NCBI RefSeq assembly: GCF_000002425.4
Contig: NC_037273.1
Span: 9,436,089 to 9,500,088, forward strand
Length of the DNA stretch: 64,000 nt
Source: Physcomitrium patens
Taxonomy: Eukaryota > Streptophyta > Bryopsida > Funariales > Funariaceae
Reading direction: 5' to 3'
Positions 12,841-25,974 of the stretch are shown in pieces. The position numbers were made by a program, and so were the translations under genes. The number at the start of each line of letters is the position of its first letter. Within the stretch, counting starts at the first letter, position 1. The notes beneath the pieces were generated by a model. It was not told the origin of the DNA and ran no database searches. It was given only the letters and a program-made list of their open reading frames with translations.

Positions 12841-13398
12841 TGTCATGGATATATGCATATAAGCTAGTAATTACATGTATAAATAGATAGAAATAAATAA
12901 AAGTAAATAAAAATAAGTTAATTCTATAATATTTGCTATAGAACCTTTTTTGAAGCCTCATAGATGCTGCTTTAACTTTATAGGTGTCTTTAATTGACTT
13001 TTTGGATTAAAAACGTGGTCAATAATTTGACCATGTACCACACATGTTGTTAGCTTGATGACCAAGCTAATGATGTGACCCACAGGTAGAAAAACTTGCC
13101 CCGCAAGTCAAGGCATGTATCATACAAAATCAACACATATTGGAGGTCCTATAGAACATCGCCACATAGCCCCTAGTTAGATGGTATATATAGAGATAAG
13201 AATGAAGCCTTCTTCACTCTTGTCAATTTTTTTCTTGCTTTCAGTCTAGTTCTAAAGGTCTCTAGTTTTCTTGGCTTTTGGCAATAGCCATTCCAGTTTC
13301 TTTCTTAATATACATATCAAGTTATTTCTATTTTGTCATCTTTCTTTGAGAAAAGTCTCACTTATTTATTTATTTTTATCATATTCTTGTCCTTGACA
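12841..13398 (+). repeat. 5' LTR with TATA box and transcript-start segment
   Basis: TATATATAG starts at 13185. ACTCTTGTCAA starts 31 nt later at 13216-13226 and is the exact complement of TTGACAAGAGT at 13401-13411, just outside the LTR. Confidence 0.85.
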
Positions 13399-13610
13399 TA
13401 TTGACAAGAGTACACTTACAATATCAGAGCTTTGTCTAATCTTGATTAAGAGTGAATTACTTCTTTCTCTTGATAAGACATAAGCATATTAGAAGTTGCG
13501 GATTACTCTCTTCTAAACTGATATTGTCCTTAATATTTTCTTTGTTCTCAAGTCCTCTCTTCTATTTATCTTGAGCGATATTAGACATCTTCTCTTTTTT
13601 AAGTATTATT

Positions 13611-14616
13611 ATGGCAAAACTTATTGAAAAGAGTGCAATGGCACAAATGCAAGAGCAATTGAGGGAGTTAATGCTTGAAATGCATCAACTCAATTTACCA
13701 CCACGAGAGGCAACAAGATTGACAAGAAGTGAAGATATAGAAATGATTGGAGCTACTTCAACATCTGCACCAAATCATGTCCTTTCTCCTATGGTGGAAT
13801 GCCCTTCTAGTCTTAGAGAACTAAGAATTGTCCTACCTGAGAAGTTTGATTGCATCAGAGCAAAGTTTAGAGGATTTATCAATTAAGTACAACTTGTGAT
13901 TGAACTTCAATCCCAAAGCTATCCAACTCTAGAATCACAAGTTAGATTCATTGGTACGCTTCTTTCAGGTTCAGTATTATCATGGTTTTCATTTTTTTTT
14001 GAATGAAGAGATCCAATATTAGATAATCTAGAGGCTTTTTTAGTAGAGTTTTGATCCATGTATGGAGAACATGATACAATTTGTGTTGCAACCAATAAGA
14101 TCTGTATTTTACGATAAAGCAATTCATCAGTAATGTTGTATGCTTCATAATTTTGACAACTTGTAATTGATATTAAGTGGAATGATGGTGCATTTATTAG
14201 CCAATTTCTCTACGGATTATAATATGAAGTAAAAAAAATTAATGCTCAACTTATCTGATCCTCAAAAATTGAGTCAAGTAATTAAATTTGTTGTGAAGTG
14301 TGACAATCATCTTTTTGAATTTCAATCTGAGAACTATACAAGTCAACCTCAACGTTACTATAATTCAATGGCAATACTGACATCTCTTCAACACATACAT
14401 TCGGAAGTAGAGGATATGTAAATTGATGCGGTATGTTTTAAACCTCTTACTAAGCAAGAAAAGACTCGTCATTGTCAAGAAGGATTATGCTTATATTATG
14501 GAGAACCTAAGTACATTGCTCAACATTGTCCAAAGAAGCGACACAACCATAAAATGAGGAGTATGACGATCAAAGAAGATAGCATGTCGGAAAACAAATT
14601 TGTCCAACTACAATAG
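13611..14616 (+). pseudogene. gag remnant of the 12.8-19.2 kb element
   Basis: The start MAKLIEKSAMAQMQEQ matches the better-preserved gag at 52652 (minus). The ORF is open for 91 codons, then stops where a Gln codon became TAA. A one-base expansion of an A run near 14230 shifts the frame. A decayed zinc knuckle (LCLYYGEPKYIAQHC, with one Cys changed to Tyr) lies near 14490-14530. The gag stop is the TAG at 14614, and GGAAAAC lies at 14589-14595. Confidence 0.8.
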
Positions 14617-17600
14617 GGATCTTGTGGCTGAAACCTTGTACAATGCCTAGTGAAGGTCTTATCCTCTCCTCAGAACCCTCTCTATGTTTTATGATAAATG
14701 TTATTCTAGGACCTAAACATCACAAAGCCTCTGCCTTGCTAGATTCAAGAGCCTTAGCATGTTTCTTAGATGAAGAATTTGCTAAAAGATATAGCATATT
14801 TTTAATGAAGAATACTAAACATGTTCATGTAGAAGTCATAGATGGTAGTCCGTTATCTTCAAGAGATGTTACATATGAAATCTTTCTTATAGAAATAGAA
14901 ACTAATGGTCATAGTAGCTTTGTAATATTTAATATCATTAGATCTCTTTCTAATCCAATCATGTTAGGTTTATCATGGCTATAAAAATATAATCCTAAAA
15001 TAGATTAGACTTTTTTTAGTCTTAACTTTTCTTAAAGTATAACTGAGAGTATAGTTAATCAAGTAAAAAGTCATAAGTCTAGTATAATTAAACCTATATT
15101 TGTAGGTGCAAGATCTTTCTTGCAAGCTGTAAAAGAAGGATCATCTTTTGTCATTTATGCCACACATATTTCTACTGGTGGAAAGACTTCAAGTAGCATT
15201 TCAAGCTAATATCAAGATTTTTAAGATATATTTGAGAAGAAGAATACAGATACTCTTCCAGAACATCGTTCCTATGTCTACTCAATTGTCTTTCAAGAAG
15301 GAGCACAATCGCCATTTGGACCAATCTATAATTTATCTCAAAATGAGTTGGCTAAACTGAAGGAGTATATTGAAGAGAATTTGGCTAAGAACTTCATATG
15401 CTATTCCAAATCTCTAGCAAGAGCTCCAATTTTATTTGTAAAGAAAAAAGACGGATCATTGCAAATGTGTATCGATTATCGAGGACTCAACAAAATCACT
15501 ATAAAAAATAGGTACTCACTACCTTTCATATCTAGACCCCATGATCAATTGAATCAAGCTAAGATCTATACAAAAATAGATCTATGAAGAGCATACAATC
15601 TAGTACGCATCAAAGAAGGAGATGAATAGAACACTGTGTTTCAAACAAGGTATGGACATTTCAAATATAACGTCATGCCTTTTGGACTTATAAATGCACC
15701 AGCAGCATTCCAATATCTAATAAATGATGTTTTTCGGGTTTTTTTAGATGATTTTGTTATTTTTTACTTAAATGACATCTTAATCTATTTTAAGAATATA
15801 AAAAATATGAACTTCATATTTATCATGTATTACAAAAACTAAGAGATGCAAGACTCTATGCCAAGATAGAAAAGTATGTATTTCATACTACTCAAGTTGA
15901 CTTCTTAAAATACATCATTTCAAATGATGGACTTATGATGGATCCTAAGAAAGTTCAAACTATTATGGATTGGAAGATCCCAAAAATTGTAAGAGATGTC
16001 CAATGCTTTTTGAGATTTGCCAACTACTATCGGATCTTCATCAAAGACTTCTCTCAACTTGCAGCTCAGCTTACACATTTGACTTATAAAGACAAACTTC
16101 AATAGAATCAAGAAACAGAAGTAGCATTTGAAGCTTTGAAAACAACCTTTGTTTCTGTACCAATCTTATATTGTGTTGATTTTTCTAAGCCATTTTTTTT
16201 TTATAGAAATAGATGCATTTGACTTTGCTTTGGGTGCCATATTGTTACAAATGGGAATATATAATAAAATTCATCCAATAGCTTTTCATTTCAAAAATTT
16301 TTTAGCAGCCAAGATCAACTATGAGATCCACGACAAAGAACTTCTTACAATCATGGATTTGTTTCAAGAATGGTGCCATTATCTAGAAGGTGCTTGTAGC
16401 CTAGTTATAGTATATACAGATCACAAGAACCTTGAATATTTTATGTCAGTATGTGGTTTTAATTGTCACCAAGCCCGTTGGAGTATGTCTTTGTCAAGAT
16501 TCGAATTGAAGATCACTTATCAACCAGAAAAATAACAAGGTTTGTCAGATGCACTCTCTAGACAATCTTATCTTGCATCAAAGGAAGGAGATGCTACTTT
16601 CGATCAACAATAGATAATTCTCTTGAAGCCAGAGCATCTTCATCTTCGAGCAATGAAATCAATAGTAATTGTTGATTCAACTTTCATTAAGCAAGTTCAA
16701 TCAAGTATGTCTTTTGATCCTCTTATTGTGATATTAAGAGAAATCCTTCAAAGTCTCATGATACTTCTAAGTTTGAATTCAAGAAGAATCTATTATATTT
16801 TGAGGGACGCCTATATGTTCTAGAAGGTGAAGCTCGATTGTGTGTTCTTCAAGCTCGTCATGACTTTCCAGTAGCAGGACATTTTGGGTACAATAAAACT
16901 TTGGAATTAATATCCAAGGACTTTTGGTGGCTCCAAATGTGGAAAGCAATCAAAGATTTTGTAAAATCTTATGATGTTTTCTAGAGATCAAAAACTCCTC
17001 GTCATCAATCTTATTGACTTCTTCAACCATTACCCATTTTAAAACAACCATGGTCTTTTGTTTCTATGGATTTCATGACAGATCTTCGAATCTCAGGTTC
17101 TTATGACTCTATATTCGTGATAGTAGATTATTTTACTAAGATGGCATATTTTGTACCATATACAAAATCTATCACAGGTGAAGAAACAACTAAGCACTTT
17201 CTTGACAATATCTTTTGCTATCATGGATTACTCAAGGATATTATATTAGATAGGAGAGCTCAATTTGTATCAAGATTTTGGAAAACTCTTTTTAAGATTC
17301 TAAAAGTGGATATAAAACTATCTTAGACATTCCATCTTCAAACTGATGGATAAACGAAGCGTGTTAATCAAGTTTTGGAGCAATATTTAAGATGTACCAT
17401 TAACTACAAATAAGATGTTCGGACAACTCTTTTGCCATTGGCAGAGTTTGCTTACAATAATACGATACATTTTTCTACAAAACAAACACCTTTCTTTGCA
17501 AATTATGGTTATTATCCACAATCTAATACTATTGACTTTTCAAAAGTTGATAATCCTGCTGCAAAAGATTTAGCAATTTATTTGTCAAAGTTACATCCAA

Positions 17601-18112
17601 CAATGAAGGCGCAGTTAAAAGAAGCTCAAGAACAACAAAAGGTCAATGCAGATGTCTATCAAAAGGAACAACCACCATTTCACATGGGTGATAAGGTATG
17701 ATTACTTCATCACAATATCAAGACCATTCATCTTTGTGACAAGTTGGACTATCGAAGGCTTCGATAATTTTCTATTTTTATATAAATCAATCTAATTGCA
17801 TATCGTTTATACCTACCAGAGTCAATAAAAATCCATCCAGTATTCCACGTGTCTCTTCTTGAATCATACAAGACAATGGACATACCAAGAAGAAGACAAG
17901 CTCCACCTCCTCTTATAGAAGTGGACAATAATGAAGAGTTTGAAGTGAGAGAAGTCTTGTATTCAAAGCGGCACCGAAATAAATTGAAATATCTTGTCCA
18001 TTGGTACGGATATGATATTAGTGAATACACATGGAAGCTAGTAAAGAATCTTTCAAATGCAACAAAGGTAGTAGAGACTTTTCATCAATGACATCCATGA
18101 AAATCAAGATGA
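14595..18112 (+). pseudogene. pol remnant: protease, RT, RNase H, integrase, chromodomain
   Basis: All domains are recognisable in order. The protease motif is LLDSRALACF, with the catalytic-loop Gly replaced by Arg. RT (15348-15842) has YLND in place of YLDD. RNase H lies at 16150-16540. The integrase core has the MDFMTDL and IVDYFTKMAYF segments (17066-17326). The chromodomain lies at about 17920-18090 (VDNNEEFEVREVL, YLVHWYGYDIS). Many internal stops make it a pseudogene. Confidence 0.88.
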
Positions 18113-18206
18113 AAACCTTCCTTATAAAAGAAATAAGATCTAAACAAGATAACATTCTATTTTCAATCCTTGTTTGTAGCTTCTTTGTAGTTTTGACAGT
18201 AAGGAG

Positions 18207-18629
18207 ATGGAAAACCAAGAACCAGCGGATTTAACTTAAGAGCCTTCATTTGCTGAATTACCGAATGAGACATTATGATTGTCACAACCTTCAAGACGAT
18301 ACAATTGAGATAAAGATCTTTAAGAATGACATATTCTTTCTCAAATAGATGGCGAGATACAACACGTTTGGTATCACGACCTTGGAAGGGACTCTCGATG
18401 TTTGATGATTTCACTAGAGGTAGGAACAACTCCTGATGGTGTTCGAAATATTTTATTTGAAGGAAGTTATGAAGGCTTGAGCAACGATCAAATAACTGGA
18501 TGGTCTTTTCGTCTAAGTATAAGATACTACTGATGGTTGAGAGGCCATATCAATTATCTTTGAAGAAAACAAAGATCAGAGTATGTGGCGAATATAATTC
18601 ATCGCATCATAGATTTCTTCAATATATGA
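18207..18629 (+). pseudogene. third ORF after pol (140 codons), interrupted by stops
   Basis: From the ATG at 18207 to the TGA at 18627-18629 the frame is unshifted over 423 bp, but it holds several stops that look like deaminated Arg, Gln or Trp codons. The C-terminal part aligns with the intact third ORF at 60981-61328: shared elements include an EV-x2-T-x-DG segment, a Trp, YY-x-WLRG, INYL, QRSEYVAN and a final II-x2-I-x-DFF. The N-terminal third is rich in polar residues and differs. I do not recognise the family. Its position between pol and the polypurine tract is the same in every related element here. Confidence 0.7.
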
Positions 18630-18670
18630 TGACCGCTCCTCGTAGAACACGTCCCTACAAAGAGAAGTAA

Positions 18671-19228
18671 TGTCACAGACATATGTATGTAAGCCAGTAA
18701 TTATATGTATAAATAGATAGAAGTAAATAAAAGTAAATAAAAGTAAGTTAATTTTATAATATTTATTATGAAAGTTTTCTAGAAGCCTCATAGATGCTGC
18801 TTTGACTTTATAGGTATCTTTAATTGACTTTTTGGATTAGAAACGTGGTCAACAAGTTGGCCATGTGCCACACATGTTATTAGCTTGATGACCAAGCTAA
18901 CTATGTGGCCCACACGTAGAAAAACTTACCTTGTAAGTCAAGGCATGTGTCCTACAAAGTCAACACATATTGGAGGTCCTATAGAACATCGCCATGTAGT
19001 CCCTAGTTAAATAGTATATATAGAGACAAGAATGAAGCCTTCTTCACTCTTCTCAATTCCTTTTTTGCTTCCAGTCTAGTTCTAAGGGTCTCTAGTTTTC
19101 TTGGCTTTTGGCAATAGCTATTCCAGTTTCTTTCTTAATATACATATCAAGTTATTTCTATTTTGTCATCTTTCTTTGAGAGAAGTCTCACTTGTTTATT
19201 TATTTTTATCATATTCTTGTCTTTCATA
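18671..19228 (+). repeat. 3' LTR of the 12.8-19.2 kb element
   Basis: It begins TGTCACAGACATA, directly after an AG-rich stretch, and is the same length as its partner. Its last bases (CTTTCATA) have decayed from CCTTGACA. Confidence 0.85.
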
Positions 19229-22200
19229 GATACAATAGAGCAATCGTAAATAAAAGCTCAAATATAACACGTCTTAGGTCAGATAGATACTTTGTAAAGA
19301 TAAATAGAAGCCTTGAGGACAAGAAAATCAACATCTACTATGTTGAAATTGACTAAGCTTAATACATACTTTGGAACTTTAAGACAAGAAGTTGTATGTT
19401 AATGACTCTTCAATATGCGATAGTACCTCTAACTATCTAGGGCAAATATCATTGAAGGAATTATATATGCAACTAATTATTTGAGAGATGTGATAGCTAT
19501 TTAGTAGCGACATCAAGTTCAAGATTATGAAATTCAAGGTAGATTTTGTAACTGGGAGGAATTTGACACCGAGTTTAGAATCAATTTTAGCCCATCAATA
19601 CAAAAAAGTTAGCACGTGATCAATTAGCAGAACTTATACAAGCTAAGTTGGTGCAAGATTATGTCTCTCGATTGAAGTCTTTATGTCTCCAAATTGACAA
19701 TATTTTGGAGGCAAAGATGATGGATCAGTTTCTACAAGGTTTGAAACCTAGAATCCAGCAAGAGGTGGAGCTAAAGAATCTACAAACATTTGAAGAGGCA
19801 ATTTGGATTGCAGAGAGAGTTGATGCTGTAGATTTCAAAAATTGTAGAGCACAATCTATAATACGAAGTCCTATGCTGCTATCTTATATTATAGTACAAT
19901 AACCAATGTTAATAAAAATTAACACCTTATAATGATCATTGACACCACAAAGATGACAAATATTGATACAAAAAGGATTGTATTTTTATTATCGGGAGAT
20001 AGGCCATCAAATTGGAGGTTGTTGAAAATGTCAAAGTGCAAGTACCAGTAAGACAATGTAAGTTCACAATCTCAAAACCAAGTGAATAATGAGTTAGAGC
20101 AAGAAAATGGGGCTCCCTAATAAAGGTGCCGGGGGCTAGTACTAGGAATAGCTATTGTCTCTCAAAGACAAATGGCATAGCTTTAAATAACTATAAAATA
20201 AGTTGATTGATACTTCTAATGGGACTACTAAGAGGACAACCATGTTGAGTGCTTGTAGATTGTGGCTCTACAAAAAATTATATCTCAACTGAAATTATCG
20301 ACCAACTTGGAATTAAAACCAAGGAAATCAAAAGAAGAATTATATACCTTGCAGATGACAAAGAAAACATATTGAATAAAACTTGTAAAGAAAAAACCTT
20401 GAGATTAATGGACACATATGTCTTAAGAGATAGATTCAAGATAACAAAGCTAAGGTATGATATTATCTTTGGTATGCCATGGTTGGAGATGGAAAATAAG
20501 GAAGTTGATTCAATAGCAAAAACAATCACTTTTAAAGATGGAAGAGGCAAGGTGATTCTTGCACCTCCACATCAAATGAAGAGAGAAGATAATTTGCAAT
20601 CAAAGACTTACTTGTAGGAATGACTTTTATGAAGAAGCAACTATAATATGAGTAATTAATATATATAGTAGTTCCAAATCTTATGTCAATAGTGAAAAAG
20701 ATAATTGAAAGGATAGAACGAGCGGAAAAATTTACATGAAAATATCAAGATGTCTTTCCAACTGATCTATCTAGTGGCGTACCTCCTGATTGAGGTGCCG
20801 TCTTTCAAATAGAACTATTGCATAGAGCCACACCAATAAGTCAAATAATTTATTACCTAATACCAAAAGAACTTAAAGAGCTGTAGAAGACATTGTTCAA
20901 ACTCTTAGAGAAAGGCCTCATTTGAGATAGCACATCACCATGGAGAGCATCTATACTCTTTACACCTAAGAAATATGATGGACTTTGCGTTTGCATCAAC
21001 TATCGAGGTTTCAATAAAAAATTATTAAAAATACATATCCACTTGTACGCATAGATGATCTTCTTAGCCAACTTTGAGATACAACCATCTTTAATAAATA
21101 GGATCTTCAAAGCAACTATTGACAAACACTTATTGCAAGAGTGGATGTTGAAAAGATGGTATTTTGTATGTACTATGGACATTTTGAATGGCTGGTTTTA
21201 CCCTTTGGCCTCACTAATGCTCCAACCTCTTTCATAGGTCACGTGAACAGATTGTTTTGAGATCTTTTGGACAAGTATGTAGTCGTCTTCATTGATGATA
21301 TCTTCATATATAGTAAAATTTCTAAAGAGCATGTGCAACACCTATAAGAGGTATTGAGTCAACTGCAAGATAGTTGCTTTTATTATAAGCAATCAAAATA
21401 TGAACTTTGGAAGTTGGAAGTCACTTTTTTGGGACATGTGGTGTCTTCCAAAGGCATATATATGGAATAAGATAAGATAAAAGCATTAGAAGATTGGCCA
21501 ACTTCTAAGGATGCTTCTAAGGTTTGTTCATTTTTAGGCCTTGTTGGATACTATCGCCATTTTGTTTGTTAATTTACTCAGATTATTGTCTCATTAACAA
21601 ACCTATTAGAGAAGGATGTTTCATTTGAATGGAAATTGAAGCAACAAAATACCTTTGATAAGTTGAAGGATGCACTGATTACTACTCTAATATTCTAACC
21701 ATATGATCCTAATCTTACTTGTATGCTTGACATTGATGCTTTTGACTTTGCTATTGGAGCAGTTCTTTAGAAAGACTTTGGTAGGAGCCTTCAACTTGTG
21801 GAGTATGATTCACGTAAGCTCAGAAGGATAGAACACAATTATTTTGCACATGATTAGGAGCAATTATTGATTGTACACGCCACAAAGGTGTGGCGACACT
21901 ATCTATTGGAGAATTCAATAGTTGTTCAAATTGACCATTGATCCTTACTACATGATTTGCATTTGAAAAATATGAAATTGTGGAGTCATTGTTCGAAAGA
22001 ACAATTGCAACTTTTTGATATCCAACTTAAATACAAACAAGGGCGATAACATATTATACTAAATAGTTTATCATGAAGACCAAATTTGAAGTAAAAATCA
22101 GAATACAAGGCAAAAGTTGCTACCATTAGTAGTATTACTAAAGAAAAAAAATAGAATGAAGCTACTCAATAGGATATTTATTTCAAGATGATTAGCAATC

Positions 22201-23580
22201 AAATGAAGGTAAGCGATATACAATATTAAGATCACATTCTTAATAAAGGCTTTCTCTATTTTAAGAAGTAAATTTATGTATCTGACAATGTTAAACTTTA
22301 GACACACATACTTTAGAAAGGACATGATATCCCAATATCTGGACATTTGAGATAAAAAAAGAGCTTAGAACGGATCTCAAGGACATGGTTTTGGGTAGGT
22401 TTGGATCATAATATTTGAACCTTTATATGCTCGTGCGAGTCATATCAATATAATAAAGCATGCAACACAATATTTCCTAGATTATTGCAGCTAATTTTAT
22501 TACCTATGGCACATTGGGAGTAGGTGACTATGGATCTCATTATGTGTTTGCTACTGATGCCTCATAATCATACCATGGTTATCTTTGTGAATTGACTCTT
22601 AAAGCAATTTTACTTGGCCATAGTGTACTTAGATATTCATGTTCCAATGCTTGCACGAGTCTTCTTTAATACCATCTTTTATTACCATGGATTATCTCAT
22701 ATCATCATTTCAGATTGAAATCCATACTTAACGAGAAGTTTTTAGTAAGCCTTATTCAAACTACTAAGCACATGAATTAACATATCTACAACTTTCTATC
22801 TTCAAATAAATGGGCAAATAGAGTATGCAAATTGAACCTTGGAAGATATATTGTGGATATTTATGACAGTTCATCATAATAATTGACATGAATACTTGAC
22901 ATCTTCAAAATTTGCTTATAATGATAGTATTCAAGTAAGTATCAATCATTCACCATTTTTTCTTAATATTGATCAACATCCATTTGTGCCAGTAAGTCTT
23001 TATCATCCCATCGACATCAACAACCTGACAACAAAAGAATTTATACAATAGCTTACAATAACCTTATAAAAAGTATGTCATTGCCTTTTTACTGTAAAAA
23101 ATTAACAAAAGTAATATGTAGATAACCATCGGCAACAGAAGACCTTCCAAAACAGTGATCACGTGTTATTCTCCAACACCAACTTGTCACTTGCTACATC
23201 AACCCAAATCCATAAACTAGTACCTCTGTGGCTTAGACCTTTCCTCATTTTTGCAGTGATATCTGATGTCACATATTGCCTCAAGCTTCCGCCACATACT
23301 CAAGTCCATCTAATCTTTCATATTTTGCAACTGAAGAAATTTCATACCTAGCCAAAGCACTTTTCTCATCAATATCAATCACCACTACCACCACTTGTAG
23401 TTGATGATCAACAAGAATATGAAGTGAATAGCATCTTAGAGCATCGCTACGTTTTTCATAGTAGTGGTCGTTTACAACTTCAGTACAAAGTTGTTTAAAA
23501 AGATTATCCCATTCATAATGTAACATGAAACCTATATGCAACCTCACCAATTATCAAGAGATAATTTGGAGACATCATCA
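19229..23580 (+). pseudogene. gag-pol remnant of the classical chromovirus
   Basis: A retrotransposon gag domain (ORF 19648-19902; FLQGLKPRIQQEVEL) is followed by a zinc-knuckle remnant near 19990-20050. The protease ORF 20249-20617 starts with LVDCGSTKNYIS, where the usual LVDSGST has Ser changed to Cys. RT follows at about 20720-21610 with FIDD as the active-site box near 21290. RNase H, integrase and a decayed chromodomain (EHRYVFHSSGRLQLQYKVV) run to about 23570. Stops and frameshifts are frequent. Confidence 0.8.
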
Positions 23581-23622
23581 GAAGTAAAATGAAGACATTC
23601 GATATTAGTAAGAGAAAATAAC

Positions 23623-24126
23623 TATAATAAGGTATAGATAAGATAATTATATAAATAATTAGAACCATGAAAGTTTTTAGAATTGGAGTTAGATTAGTGG
23701 ACCAGATAAGATCTATGGTAGAACATTCTAGAAGAAAGCTTAAGGTGGTTATCTAAGTGGAGCCTACCATATAATCTTCTAGGAAAGGAATTTAAGGCAG
23801 TTATTTAGATAGGGCCTATCACTTAAGAATATTCTAGAAAGTTTAGGATAATAAGACAAGTTATAAATAGGACTCGCTAAGGCCTTTTGAGACATTTGGT
23901 CAAGTATGGATTTGGATCTTTTTTCTTAATAAAGTTTGGTTTTTTAACTTTTTGTTTAGATCTATTTTGTTCTATTTTTGTTTGCTCAATTTTGTCTTTC
24001 ATGTCCTATTTTGTTTAATTTTATTTAGCTTTGTTCTGATATATTTTTTACTATTTTGTGATGAAGCCTTATATTATTGTGGAGTAGAAGGATCTTAGAT
24101 TTTTAAGATAGTCTAGTCCTATTTCA
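23623..24126 (+). repeat. 3' LTR of the 12.2-24.1 kb element
   Basis: It is the partner of 12153-12644. Both heat-shock motifs are kept here (23721-23733 and 23827-23839). The terminal TG has become TA. Confidence 0.85.
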
Positions 24127-24131
24127 TAGTC

Positions 24132-24646
24132 CTACCATTATTTGTTGCTTAAGTTGTAGTAATTTTAATTGTAGACCATTTAATAAAGAGAGAAAAATCT
24201 GCTCACAAATCTGTACTTTTTTTTGTTCAAATCCTCTTCAAAATAACCTTGCCTTCTTCCTACATGGTTACTTGTTGATTCTAAGTTTGAAATTGAATAT
24301 CTACTTCATAATTATGGGATGTTTTTCTTTAAATAATTCTTTTAATATCTAAGTATCATTATTAATATTAGAATCCATTTATTCTTCTATTTCTTTCTTC
24401 CAACCTAGATCATTATAAGCTTATATAAAATTAATATTTTCATATTATGTATTGATTTTTTTATTTTTTTTATAATAAATATTATAAATTTTTGAATTCA
24501 ATTTATACAAGCTATATTCTTTATCTAAGACAAAAATATGATAGTTATTTAATTTTATATTTATTTTTGGAAGTCTTCTTGATTTTTAAACAAAAAAAGT
24601 GATTAAAAAATCAATATTATCTTCATTTAGATAAGCTTGTTCCATC
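24132..24646 (-). pseudogene. Copia RT, N-terminal segment
   Basis: The minus strand reads a Copia RT start (AYNDLGWKKEIEE, then KKARLF and an F-Q-K segment). Its end at the TAGTC border continues in phase into the IKTMFLNG motif at 12152. This shows that one Copia RT was split by the 12-kb insertion. Confidence 0.7.
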
Positions 24647-25196
24647 TGTTAAAAAAATATATCTATTATAATTATTATTTAGATAATATGAATAGGTAGA
24701 ATTATATAAAAGTAGGTTAATTTCATGATATCTTTTAAAAAAGCTTCCTAGAAGCTTCATAGATGCTATTTTGACTTTATATATATTTGTAGTTGATTGG
24801 TAGGTTAGAAACTTGGTCAACAAGTATCCACGTGCCACATATGTTGGTAGCTTGCGGAATAAATTAACTATATGGTACTCATTTAAGAAACTTACCTTGC
24901 AAGTCAAGATGCATATTATGCAAAGTCAACACATTCTTAGAGGTCCTATAGAATGTCGCCACATAGATTCTAAGTAGATAGTATATATAGAAAGAAGAAT
25001 AAAGCCTTCTTCACTCTTGTCAACTCTTTTCTTGTTTCTAGTCTAGTTTCAAGAGTCTCTAATTTCTTTGTCTTTTGGCAATAGCCATTCTAGTTTCCTT
25101 TTAATATATATATTTTTTTATTTTGATTTTTGTCACTTTTCTTTTGACATAGATTTTTCAAGTTTATGCATCTTCTTTTGATTTATGTCCTTAACA
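24647..25196 (+). repeat. 5' LTR of the 24.6-30.3 kb element
   Basis: Same family as 12841-13398. The first 14 bases have lost nearly all C and G (TGTTAAAAAAATAT against TGTCACGGACATAC). Confidence 0.8.
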
Positions 25197-25404
25197 AATT
25201 GACAAGAGTACATTTATAATATTAGAGCTTTATCTACTCTTAATTAAGAGTGGATTATCTCTCTCTCTTTTGATGAGACATAAGCATATTAGAAGTTGTA
25301 GATTACTCTCTTCTAAACTAATATTATTCTTAGTATTTTCTTTATTTTCAAGTCGTCTCTTCTACTTGTCTTGAGCAATATCAATTTTTTTTCTAAGTGT
25401 TATC

Positions 25405-25875
25405 ATTGCAAAGCTTCTTAAAATAAAAAGTGCAATGGCACAAATATAAGAGCAATTGAAAAAGTTGATGCAGTCAATACATCAACTCAGTTTATTGCCA
25501 TCATGAACAACAAAAATGTCAAGAAGTGAAGATATAGACATGATTGAAATTGCTTCAACATCTATACCAAATCACATCCCTTCTCCTTTAGTAGAATACC
25601 TTTCTAATATTAAAGAATCTAGAGTTGCCTTACTTGAGAAGTTTCATAGTATAAAATCTAAATTTTGAGGATTTATCAATCAAGTATAACTCGTGATTGA
25701 ACTTCAACCCCAAAGCTATCAAAGTCCAAGATCACAAGTTATATTCATTGATATACTTCTTTCAAGTTTGGCATTATTATAGATTTTATCTTTTATTGAA
25801 TAAGAAGATCTAATATTGAATAATCTGGAGGCATTTTTAGCAAAGTTTTGATCTATGTATGGAGAATATAATACA
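25405..25875 (+). pseudogene. gag N-terminal remnant
   Basis: It aligns with the gag N-terminus at 13611; the start ATG has become ATT. It holds several stops and breaks off at a deletion where the 31-bp repeats begin. The whole zinc-knuckle region is gone. Confidence 0.7.
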
Positions 25876-25877
25876 TA

Positions 25878-25970
25878 TTACTTATCAAATACTTCTTATA
25901 GATATATATTACTTATCAAATACTTTTTATAGATATATATTACTTATCAAATACTTCTTATAGATATAGC
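25878..25970 (+). repeat. three tandem copies of a 31-bp unit at a deletion junction
   Basis: The phrase TTACTTATCAAATACT recurs at 25878, 25909 and 25940 with 31-bp spacing and only one or two mismatches. The copies sit exactly where about 0.8 kb of gag and protease is missing relative to the element at 12.8-19.2 kb. Confidence 0.85.
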
Positions 25971-25974
25971 AATA

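Larger units (their letters stand above)
12841..19228 (+). mobile_element. Tcn1-like chromovirus, degenerate but full length
   Basis: LTRs are 12841-13398 and 18671-19228, both 558 bp. Flanks are GATAA (12836-12840) and GATAC (19229-19233), a target duplication with one change. Order inside: self-primer site (13401-13411), leader hairpin, gag, pol with chromodomain, then the third ORF. All coding regions carry stops, most of them explicable by cytosine deamination. It lies inside the 12.2-24.1 kb element. Confidence 0.88.
12153..24126 (+). mobile_element. classical chromovirus with tRNA-type primer site, degenerate, inserted in Copia
   Basis: LTRs at 12153-12644 and 23623-24126 are flanked by a perfect duplication TAGTC (12148-12152 and 24127-24131). 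The 5' LTR is followed immediately by TTAGTATCAAAGCGG, close to the initiator-Met tRNA complement. Its interior is interrupted at 12841-19228 by another element. Protease, RT and integrase differ clearly from the other chromoviruses here, so it is a separate lineage. It splits the Copia RT in two. Confidence 0.85.

Noticed and set aside
25878..25970. CRISPR-like array
   Set aside because: Direct 31-bp tandem copies without spacers, in a plant retrotransposon.
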